From contig NZ_BBQH01000034.1 in the NCBI RefSeq assembly GCF_018397995.1, positions 1 to 64,000 on the forward strand: DNA of 64,000 nt, read 5' to 3'. Below are positions 57,001 to 64,000 of this stretch, piece by piece. Positions within the stretch are counted from its first letter, which is position 1; every line of letters starts with the position of its first letter. The notes beneath the pieces were generated by a model. It was not told where the DNA came from and did not search any database. It worked only from the letters and a program-made list of their open reading frames with translations. This DNA is from Rhizomonospora bruguierae (GTDB taxonomy: Bacteria > Actinomycetota > Actinomycetes > Mycobacteriales > Micromonosporaceae). Position numbers and translations under genes: made by a program.

Positions 57001-59014
57001 TCGCCCGCACCTCGGCGATGGCCCGGGCGCCCTCCGGCAGGCCCAGGCCGAAGTCGTACAGGTAGATCGTCCCGTCCGCGCGGCCGATCTCGTACGGGCG
57101 CTCGTCGTTGACCAGCACCCCGAGCGAGTGCAGCACCGGCAGCACCGCGGACAGGATCATCGGCTCGCCGTACCGGAACACCTTGAACCGCACGTCGGAC
57201 TCGTCCACCGTGCCGTCCGGCCGGCGCCGGCGGAACAGGTGCATCTCCAGCTGGCCGGGCTCCTCCAGCAGCTCCAGCTTGGCCAGGTCCTTCACCGCGT
57301 CCATCGGCGTGTGCTCGTTCTTGTACGCCTCGGGCAGCGCGTGCGCGTACCGGTCGAACAGCTGCTTCTCGGCCGCGTCGCCGAGCTTGCGCTCCAGCAC
57401 GAGGCGGAAGTCGTCGTCCCAGAACCGGGTGGCGTCGGCGAGCAGCTCGGCCAGCCCGTCGGGGTCGACCGCCGCCGGCGGGTTCTTCGGGTCGGTGCGG
57501 ACGATGAAGTGGACCCGGGCCAGCATCGACTCCGTCACCCGGGTCGTGTAGTCGACGCCGACGCCGTTCAACTCGCGCAGCAGGATCTCCTGCATGCGCA
57601 GCCGGTTCCCGGTGGTGAACCGGTCCCGGGGCAGGAAGATCAGGCAGGAGATGAACCGGCCGTACCCGTCGCGGCGCAGGAAGAGGCGAAGCTGCCGGCG
57701 GCCGGCCATCCGCAGCACGCCGACCACCGCGTGGTACAGGTCCTCGGTCTTGATCTGGAACAGCTCGTCCCGCGGGTAGGTCTCCAGGATCTCCAGCAGG
57801 TCCTTGCCGGAGTGGCTGCGCGGGCTGAGCCCGGAGCGGTCCAGCACCTCCGCCACCTTGCGCCGGACCACCGGCAGCTCGCGCACGCTGGTCCGGTAGG
57901 CCGAGCTGGACAGCAGTCCGAGGAAGCGCTTCTCGCCGGTCACGTTGCCGGCCTCGTCGAAGGTCTTGAAGCCGATGTAGTCCAGGTAGTGCGAGCGGTG
58001 TACGGTGGCCCGGGAGTTCGCCTTCGTGATGATCAGCAGGCGTTTCTCCAGCACCTTCCCGTACGCCTCGGGGGCCAGCGAGCTGATCACCCGCGGGGCC
58101 ACCTGGTCCTGGCGGAGGATGCCCAGGCCGCTGCCCAGCCTGGCGCGCAGCACCATCTCGCCGCCGGGCCCGCCCACCAGCTCGTACTCGCGGTACCCGA
58201 GGAACGTGAAATGGTCGTCCGCGAGCCAGTGCAGCAGCTCGACGGAGTCGGTGATGTCCTTCTCCGGCACCGGCGGCTTCTCGGCCAGCAGCTCGTCGGC
58301 CAGGCGCCGGGCCCGCTCACGCATCCGCGGCCAGTCCTCGACCGCCTCGCGCACGTCGGTCAGCACCCGCTGGAGGTCGTTGCGCAGCTCGTCCCGCTCG
58401 GCCGGGTCGCGGACCGGGTCTGTCTCGACCCGCATCCAGCTCTCCAGCTGGTCGGTCGCCAGCGCGTCGTCCGGCTCCACGTCGGCGCAGACCTCGACCA
58501 GCCGGCCCAGCGGCTCCCGGTGCACCACGAGGATCGGGTGGACCAGCAGGTGGACGCCCAGGTTGCGGGCGCTCAGGGCGCCGGTCACCGAGTCGACCAG
58601 GAACGGCATGTCATCGACGACGATTTCAATGGTGGTGCGCTCGACGGCGGCGCCCACGTGCGCGTCCCGGATCCGCAGCTTCAGCTCGCCGCTCACCCGC
58701 TGCCGGGCCAGCTCGCGGTGCTCCCGCGCCGCGGCCAGCATCTCCTGCGGCGTGCAGCCGACCAGTTCCTCGTCCGGCGCGAAGCGCCAGTACCGGTCGA
58801 CCAGGGTCGCCAGGTCCAGATCGTCGCCGGCCAGCGCCACCGCCTGGGCCACCAGGCGCTCGGCGTTGGGCACCGCGTCGTCCAGTTCGGCGTCGTCGGG
58901 CTCGTCGCCGTCGGCGCGGCCGGCACTACCGGTGGCCAGTGGGGTCTCGATGAACGGGGTATCCACGCTCGCGCCCGCCACGGTGGTGACAGCGTCCAGC
59001 GGCGGCCGGTTCAT
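54041..59014 (-). CDS. gdh: NAD-specific glutamate dehydrogenase (large type)
   Basis: 1,657 aa, matching the about 1,600-residue bacterial L-GDH class. It deaminates glutamate to 2-oxoglutarate with NAD. ACT-like regulatory domains occupy the first half. The catalytic core at about 760-1200 shows [40 protein letters not shown] (substrate lysines), [15 protein letters not shown] and [15 protein letters not shown], and a long helical C-terminus follows. ATG 59014 has GAGAGG upstream and the family-like start [14 protein letters not shown] -10 box lies 49 bases upstream. It stands alone. Confidence 0.95.
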   Translation of the reverse strand: [1657 protein letters not shown]

Positions 59015-59062
59015 GAGTACACCTCTCCCCTCACCCACCACGTTGTGGGTCGTCCGTCCCCT

Positions 59063-59068
59063 AGCCTA
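59063..59068 (-). promoter_or_regulatory. Putative -10 box of gdh
   Basis: TAGGCT on the minus strand, 49 bases before the gdh start, fits the TANNNT consensus of SigA-type promoters in actinobacteria. No clear -35 box is seen. Confidence 0.4.
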
Positions 59069-59186
59069 GGCCCTCGGCTGACCCGGCATATCGAGTAGGC
59101 GGGGCGGCGCGCCGCTGGCAGCGCGTACTACGGTCGGTAACGGTAATCAGCCGCCGCTGGTCGCCCCGCCGGTAAGGAGTGCCCCC

Positions 59187-61109
59187 ATGCGTCGCGTGAC
59201 CACCGTCGCCGCAGCCCTGGCCGCCGCCCTGCTCGCCACCGGCGGGCTGGCCGCGTGCTCCGGCCAGGACGAGCCGAAGAAGACCCTCGGCGCCTTCCTC
59301 GCCGGCTGGCCCGGCGGCACCCTCGACGCCATCGGGTTCGCCTCACCCAGCGGCCAGCGGATCCCCGCCGACCAGGTGGCGGAGGAACTGCGCGGCCTCG
59401 CCGGAGAGTTCCGGGACACGCCGCCGGCGCTGTCCATCGCCGAGGGGCCGAAGGTGGTCGAGGACGTGGCCACCGCCACCGTCACCGTGGACTGGCCGCT
59501 GCCCGGCGGCGCGCGCTGGAAGTACCCGACGACCGTCCGGCTCGGGAAGGTCAAGGAGGGCTGGCAGATCCTTTGGGAGCCCGCGATCGTCCATCCGGAG
59601 CTGACCGCCGGTGACAAGCTCGGCATCCGCCGGGAGCCCGCGCAGCGCGGCGCCGTCACCGACGGCGCGGGGCAGCCGCTGGTCGCGCCCCGCAACGTGG
59701 TGCGGGTGGGCGTGCAGCCCAACGCCGTCCAGGACGAGAAGGCCCTGATCCGGGAACTGGACGCGGCGTTCAAGTCGGTCCGCGGCGAGATCGGCGACGT
59801 CGGCCTCGCCGACCTCCCGGCCCGGCTCAAGGCCGCGGACGGGGGCGCGTTCGTCGACGTGGTGACGCTCCGCGAGCCGGTCTACCTGAAGATCAAGCCA
59901 CGCATCTACCGGCTGCCCGGCACCAAGTTCGTGGCCGAGAAGCGGGACCTGGCGCCCACCCGCGAGTTCGCCCGCGCCCTGCTCGGCAGCGTGGACGACG
60001 TGCAGCGCGACGACCTGGTCCGCAGCCCCGACAAGTACGGCACCGGCGACAAGGTCGGCCACGGCGGGCTCCAGGGCGCGTACGACGACCGGCTGCGCGG
60101 CACCGCCGCCACCCGGGTCGTGATCGTCACCACCAAGCCGGACAAGAGCACCAGCGAGCGGAAAATCTACAGCACCGAGGCCGCGGCCGGACAGCCCGTG
60201 CACACCACCCTGGACGTGAAGGTGCAGAACGCGGCGGACCAGGCCCTCGCGTCGGACACGAAGCACCGCAGCGCGCTGGTCGCCATCCGTATCAGCGACA
60301 ACGCGGTCCTGGCGGCGGCGAACGGACCCGCCGGGCAGGGGCAGAACTTCGCCTTCACCGCCCAGGTGCCGCCCGGCTCCACGTTCAAGGTGGTCAGCGC
60401 GCTCGGCCTGCTCGACAACGGCGCCGTCACCCTGGACTCGCCGGTCGCCTGCCCGGCCCGGTACACCGTGGAGGGGCGGTCGTACAAGAACTCCCACGAC
60501 TTCTCCATCCCCGGCCAGGTCCCGTTCCGCACCGACTTCGCCCGCTCGTGCAACACCGCGTTCGCGTCCCTGTACGAGCGCCTCGGACCGGATGGGCTGA
60601 ACGCCACCGCCACCACCCTCGGCATCGGCGGCACGTGGAACGCGGGCCTCGACGCCTTCACCGGCTCGGTCGGCACCGGCGGCGGTGCCACCGCCCGGGC
60701 GGAGGCCATGTTCGGCCAGGGCGACACGATCGTCAGCCCGCTCGCCATGGCGGCCGCCACCGCCGCGGTCGCGCGCGGCCACTGGCAGCAGCCCCGCCTG
60801 GTCACCGACCCGGCGCCGCAGAACCCCGCGCCGGACGGCCCGCGACTGAAGCCGGAGAGCATCGCCGCGCTCAAGACGATGATGCGCGAGGTGGTGACGC
60901 AGGGCACCGCCACGCAGCTCAAGTCGGTGCCCGGGGGCCCGGTCTACGGCAAGACCGGCACGGCCGAGTACGACGACAACTCCGACCACTCGCACGCCTG
61001 GTTCGTCGGCTGGCGCGGCGACGTCGCCTTCGCCGTCTTCGTGGAGGCCGGCGGCAACAGCACCGACACGGCCGTACCCCTGGCCGGTCGCTTCCTCCGC
61101 GCCTTCTAG
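59187..61109 (+). CDS. Class B penicillin-binding protein, lipoprotein type
   Basis: 640 aa. A signal peptide with lipobox GLAAC (Cys 24) predicts lipid anchoring rather than the usual single membrane helix. An NTF2-like MecA-N domain (about 30-145) and a PBP dimerisation region (about 150-320) precede the transpeptidase domain. Its active-site motifs are STFK in VPPGSTFKVVSALG, SCN in FARSCNTAFAS and KTG in VYGKTGTAEYDD. It cross-links peptidoglycan outside the membrane. MecA-N-containing PBPs in actinobacteria have been linked to low beta-lactam affinity, but that cannot be judged here. It diverges from gdh. Confidence 0.93.
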   Translation: MRRVTTVAAALAAALLATGGLAACSGQDEPKKTLGAFLAGWPGGTLDAIGFASPSGQRIPADQVAEELRGLAGEFRDTPPALSIAEGPKVVEDVATATVTVDWPLPGGARWKYPTTVRLGKVKEGWQILWEPAIVHPELTAGDKLGIRREPAQRGAVTDGAGQPLVAPRNVVRVGVQPNAVQDEKALIRELDAAFKSVRGEIGDVGLADLPARLKAADGGAFVDVVTLREPVYLKIKPRIYRLPGTKFVAEKRDLAPTREFARALLGSVDDVQRDDLVRSPDKYGTGDKVGHGGLQGAYDDRLRGTAATRVVIVTTKPDKSTSERKIYSTEAAAGQPVHTTLDVKVQNAADQALASDTKHRSALVAIRISDNAVLAAANGPAGQGQNFAFTAQVPPGSTFKVVSALGLLDNGAVTLDSPVACPARYTVEGRSYKNSHDFSIPGQVPFRTDFARSCNTAFASLYERLGPDGLNATATTLGIGGTWNAGLDAFTGSVGTGGGATARAEAMFGQGDTIVSPLAMAAATAAVARGHWQQPRLVTDPAPQNPAPDGPRLKPESIAALKTMMREVVTQGTATQLKSVPGGPVYGKTGTAEYDDNSDHSHAWFVGWRGDVAFAVFVEAGGNSTDTAVPLAGRFLRAF

Positions 61110-61345
61110 CCAGCCGCCCGCCCACCGCGCCCGCCGGTGAAAGGCGGGCCGGCGAGTCGGCTCCCGTTGAGGCCGGCGGTCAACTCCACCCGAAGCCGGC
61201 GTGGCGGCTCCCCCCCAGGGCAGCGTGACGACGCCGCCCGGGGCCGACGCTGTGGCGCCGCCCGGGGCCGTGGCGCGGCTCCATCCGGGGCGATGTGGTG
61301 GCGCCGCCCGGGCCGACGCGGCCGGCGGGAGCGGCGGGAGCGTGG
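61110..61345. other. Gap between convergent genes with degenerate G+C-rich repeats
   Basis: 236 bases without a supported gene. GACGCCGCCCGGGGCCG-like blocks recur at about 61230-61320 (three imperfect copies of CGCCGCCCGGG) and loosely resemble the minisatellite of the adjacent arginase-fold gene. They may be a decayed extension of it. I see no terminator with a U-tract. Confidence 0.5.
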
Positions 61346-62920
61346 TTAGGCGATATCAGCAGAGGCCGTGGGGTCGGCGGGCGTGCGGGGAGTGGGCGCC
61401 GCGGGCCCGGACGGCCCGGCACCCTCTCCCGGCGAATCATCGCCCGACTCGCTCGCCGGGCCGCTCGCGGACGCTGCCCCGGGCTCGTCACCAGGCGCCG
61501 GCCCGTCGCCGGGCGCCGACATGCGCGCCTCTTCGACCGGCCGCCGCCGCAGCTTGCCGGGCGCGGTCGAGTCGTCCGCCGCGCTGCGCGCCAACCGGCC
61601 GGGCGCCGTGGCGTCATCCACCGCGCCCCGGGCGAGCCCACCCGGCGCCGTGGCGTCGTCCACGACACCCCGGACGGACCGACCTGGCCGCGTGGCGTCA
61701 TCCACCGCGCCCCGGGCGAGCCCACCCGGCGCCGTGGCGTCGTCCACAGCACCCCGCGCAAGCCCACCCGGCGTCGTAGCGTCATCCACGACACCCCGGA
61801 CGGGCCGACCTGGCCGCGTGGCGTCATCCACCGCGCCCCGGGCGAGTCGGCCCGGGGCCGTGGCGTCGCCGGTGCCGCGGCGGGGCTTAGCGCGAGCGGC
61901 GGACGCACTGCGCGCCCCGGTGGTCGTGGCGGCGCGGGCGGGTGGTGGGGCGGCGACCGGAGGCAGGGCGGTGGTCGCCGTCATCGCGACGTGCGCCGGC
62001 GTGGGGGCCGGCGGGCGCAGCGGGGCCAGGCCGGCGACCAGGGTGTCGGCGATGTCGGCGGCGTAACCGCCGTCCGGGTCGTAGTCCGGGTCGAAGACCG
62101 TGATCTCCAGGCCCAGGCAGTGCGGCGTGCTGACCAGGCCGGCGATGAGCAGTTCCAACTCGCCGAACGCGATGCCGCCCGGGTCGGGGGCGTCGACCGC
62201 CGGCATGACCGCCGGGTCGAGCACGTCCACGTCCACATGCGCCCAGAAGCCGGCGCAGTCGGCCAACTGCTCGATGGCCCACTGGGCGCTGCGGGCGGCC
62301 CCCTCGGCGCGCAGGGTCGGCACGGCACGGGCGACGATGCCGGCGGCCTGGAGGTCGAGGCGGTACTCGTCGTGGCCCCGGATGCCCATGACCACCACGT
62401 CCGCGTCCCGGAAGTACGGGCGGCGGCCCTCGATGGCGGCCAGGTCGGCCTGGCCCCGGCCGGTGACCAGGGCCAGGTCCTCGCCGGCGGCGGCGCCCAC
62501 GTACGAGGCGTTGCCGGGGTGCCGGAAGTCGGAGTGCCCGTCCACGAAGACCAGCCCGATGCGCCCGCCGACCGCCTCCCCGAGCCGGTGCATGGCCAGC
62601 GCCGAGCCGAGCAGGATCGAGCAGTCGCCGCCAAGGATCAGCGGGAACTCGCCCGTGTCGATGATGCCGCCGATCCGCTCGGCCAGGCGCATCGTGTAGC
62701 TGGCGATCTGCTGGGCGTGGCAGATGCCGTCCCCGGGGCGCCAGCCGCCCGGGTCATACCGGGGCGGGGTCAGGCAGCCGGCGTCCCGGGCGCCGAGGCG
62801 GGCCAGCAACTGGTGGTCGCGCAGGGCCCCGGGCGCCTTGCCGCAGCCCGGCACCGAACTCTCGGTGGGCGGGCGCAGGCCGAGGTTCGACGGTGCGTCG
62901 AGGACGGCGATGCGGCGCAT
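61346..62920 (-). CDS. Arginase/agmatinase-fold protein with repeat tail
   Basis: 524 aa. Residues 1-300 are the ureohydrolase fold: ILGGDCSILLGSA (96-108), VFVDGHSDFRHPGN and FWAHVDVDVLDPAVMP are the metal-binding loops. The first His of GGDHS is Cys here, so one manganese site is altered and the substrate may not be arginine. Residues 301-524 are an added tail: exactly eight 14-residue repeats (351-462, DDATAPGGLARGAV type), then Pro/Ser/Gly-rich sequence. Homologues normally end near residue 300. It converges on the PBP gene and follows the thioredoxin gene after 27 bases. Confidence 0.85.
   Translation of the reverse strand: MRRIAVLDAPSNLGLRPPTESSVPGCGKAPGALRDHQLLARLGARDAGCLTPPRYDPGGWRPGDGICHAQQIASYTMRLAERIGGIIDTGEFPLILGGDCSILLGSALAMHRLGEAVGGRIGLVFVDGHSDFRHPGNASYVGAAAGEDLALVTGRGQADLAAIEGRRPYFRDADVVVMGIRGHDEYRLDLQAAGIVARAVPTLRAEGAARSAQWAIEQLADCAGFWAHVDVDVLDPAVMPAVDAPDPGGIAFGELELLIAGLVSTPHCLGLEITVFDPDYDPDGGYAADIADTLVAGLAPLRPPAPTPAHVAMTATTALPPVAAPPPARAATTTGARSASAARAKPRRGTGDATAPGRLARGAVDDATRPGRPVRGVVDDATTPGGLARGAVDDATAPGGLARGAVDDATRPGRSVRGVVDDATAPGGLARGAVDDATAPGRLARSAADDSTAPGKLRRRPVEEARMSAPGDGPAPGDEPGAASASGPASESGDDSPGEGAGPSGPAAPTPRTPADPTASADIA
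61535..61870 (-). repeat. 42-bp in-frame minisatellite (8 units) in the arginase-fold gene
   Basis: 336 bases, 8 x 42, encode eight 14-residue units at residues 351-462. Two unit types occur, A (DDATAPGGLARGAV) and B ([14 protein letters not shown]), ordered A-BAA-BAA-A, so a 126-bp higher-order repeat is present. Near-identity of the central units suggests recent unequal exchange or slippage. Confidence 0.9.
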
Positions 62921-62947
62921 CGGCTCAGCGTGACAGAACTCGCGGGG

Positions 62948-63868
62948 TTAGAACAGCGCGCTGGCCAGGGCGCGCCGGGCGGCGGCCACCGCCGGGTCGT
63001 CCGGGCCGGCGACGGTGAACAGCGAGACCAGGTGCTGGCGGATCCGGTCCCGGTCCTCGCCCGGGGTCCGCCGGACCAGGCCGATCAGTCGGGTGTACGC
63101 CTGCTGGGCGAGCCCGCTGAGCATCTCCACGTCGGCGGCGAGCAGTTGGGCGGCGATGTCGTCCGGGTCCGCCTCGGCCTTGGCGAGCGCGGCCTGCGGG
63201 TCCACACCGGTCACGCGGCGGGCCAGGCGCACGTGGGCCAGGCCGGCCTCGGCCGACGCGTCCGCCGGGTGCTCCGCGAGGATCTTCTTGTACGCCTGCT
63301 CGGCCGCGTCCAGGTCGCCGGTCATGAGCGCCTCGTCGGCGACGTCCATGCGTGGGTCCTCGGGGGTCTCCACCTGCACGCCGCCGGCCTTGAGCACGGC
63401 GCCGATCCACTGCCGCAACTGGGCCTCGGGCACGACGCCGGAGAACGCGTCCACGGGCTGGCCGCCGACCACCGCGAAGACCATCGGGATGCCCTGCACC
63501 CGGAACATCTGCGCCAGCCGCTGGTTGGCGTCCACATCGATCTTGGCGAGGACCCAGGCGCCGCCGCCCTCCATCGCGAGCCGCTCCAGCACCGGGGAGA
63601 GCTGTTTGCACGGTTCGCACCACTCGGCCCAAAAGTCGATCACCACCGGGGTCCGCAGCGAGCGCTCCAGCACCTCCGACTGGAACGTCGCCTCGGTGAC
63701 GTCGATCACGGCGACGCCGCCGCCGGGGCCAGGTGGGGCCGCCGTGGCGGCGGGCGCACCGCCGGCGGGTGCGGGGGACGGCGCGGGCCGGGATGGGGCG
63801 CTGCGCAGGGCGGACAGGTCCACCGCGCCACGGGTGAAGATGGAAGGCGAGGTCCGCGGGTCACTCAT
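62948..63868 (-). CDS. Thioredoxin/TPR co-chaperone (CnoX/YbbN type)
   Basis: 306 aa. A Pro/Ala-rich linker precedes a thioredoxin domain (about 52-165) with the redox motif WCEPC (83-87), then TPR-like helices (about 175-300) starting DEALMTGDLDAAEQAYKKIL. This layout is that of CnoX/YbbN, which protects unfolded proteins and hands them to chaperonin. Unlike E. coli CnoX, the two active-site cysteines are present, so redox activity is possible. It is one of few genes here with a clear stress role; downstream is the arginase-fold gene. Confidence 0.9.
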   Translation of the reverse strand: MSDPRTSPSIFTRGAVDLSALRSAPSRPAPSPAPAGGAPAATAAPPGPGGGVAVIDVTEATFQSEVLERSLRTPVVIDFWAEWCEPCKQLSPVLERLAMEGGGAWVLAKIDVDANQRLAQMFRVQGIPMVFAVVGGQPVDAFSGVVPEAQLRQWIGAVLKAGGVQVETPEDPRMDVADEALMTGDLDAAEQAYKKILAEHPADASAEAGLAHVRLARRVTGVDPQAALAKAEADPDDIAAQLLAADVEMLSGLAQQAYTRLIGLVRRTPGEDRDRIRQHLVSLFTVAGPDDPAVAAARRALASALF

Positions 63869-63874
63869 GGTTGT

Positions 63875-64000
63875 CTAGTCTGGCACGCGCGCGCCGGGTC
63901 GTCGCCCACCGCCGACCGTGCCGCCCCGTCCGGTGACGGTGCCGCGGGCGGAGCCGTTGAACCGGGCCGCGAAGCGGGCGGCGAGCAGCAGCACCACCCC
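63875..64000 (-). CDS. 3' end of an unidentified gene (partial)
   Basis: The minus-strand frame is open from the right edge to TAG at 63875-63877, six bases before the thioredoxin gene start. The visible residues are GVVLLLAARFAARFNGSARG, then a Gly/Arg-rich tail. The hydrophobic stretch suggests the last membrane helix of an integral membrane protein, but 41 residues are too few to assign it. Confidence 0.4.
   Translation of the reverse strand, partial: GVVLLLAARFAARFNGSARGTVTGRGGTVGGGRRPGARVPD

Noticed and set aside
55826-59098. 1,090-residue plus-strand open frame opposite gdh
   Set aside because: Antisense shadow of the glutamate dehydrogenase gene; no recognisable protein.

Overview
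The window is very G+C-rich actinobacterial DNA. GTG starts are common, stop/start codons often overlap (GTGA, ATGA), and the gene content (NAD-type glutamate dehydrogenase of about 1,650 aa, DUF6232 pairs, LacI and ROK sugar regulators) suggests Micromonosporaceae (Micromonospora, Salinispora or Actinoplanes type). That assignment is an inference from style and gene content. I saw no tRNA, rRNA, CRISPR array or complete insertion sequence. Almost all of it is chromosomal core or lineage-level DNA.

Layout. 0-4.6 kb: a membrane GGDEF-EAL protein and ilvD. 4.6-8.6 kb: a mannoside locus (GH2 beta-mannosidase, divergent LacI regulator) ending in a scar that holds a broken ROK kinase and a fragment of another carbohydrate enzyme. 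8.6-10 kb: glyA behind a ZTP-type riboswitch. 10-19 kb: a methyltransferase, a second GGDEF-EAL protein with degenerate catalytic motifs, a PH-domain protein, a 2-hydroxyacid dehydrogenase, two tandem sugar-dehydrogenase-like lipoproteins and a membrane metallophosphoesterase.

19-35 kb is a conserved actinobacterial block read on the minus strand: etfB-etfA, iscS-mnmA-MetE-like, ligA, gatC-gatA, gatB. As I recall, M. tuberculosis Rv3009c-Rv3029c has the same order. A third GGDEF-EAL gene sits between ligA and gatC. Between gatA and gatB lies a compositionally foreign two-gene cassette: an AAA/SMC-type ATPase and a DUF4276 (Toprim-like) protein. The DUF4276 frame has no stop codon and runs in frame into gatB. 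This is the best candidate for an unusual system in the window and looks like an ATPase-nuclease defence module lodged in an essential operon.

35-47.9 kb: small membrane proteins (DUF202 pair, PLDc_N), an NmrA-type oxidoreductase, a bacterial serpin, a ThDP enzyme, an enoyl-CoA hydratase, a DUF6232 tandem pair, YccF, ribokinase and ABC transporter genes. 48-54 kb: a ROK regulator divergent from a GH3 hexosaminidase whose upstream region carries a ROK-like palindrome and a CebR-like box, then an ion-transport operon (CBS protein, NhaD/ArsB-type permease, NhaA). 54-64 kb: NAD-glutamate dehydrogenase, a lipoprotein class B PBP, an arginase-fold protein with a 14-residue repeat tail, and a thioredoxin/TPR co-chaperone.

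Repeats are a second theme. There is a 145-bp nested inverted repeat at 29.1 kb, 18-bp repeats that extend MnmA, 14-bp repeats at 39.3 kb, an 80-bp repeated element that splits a coupled stop/start at 53.3 kb, and a 42-bp minisatellite in the arginase-fold gene.
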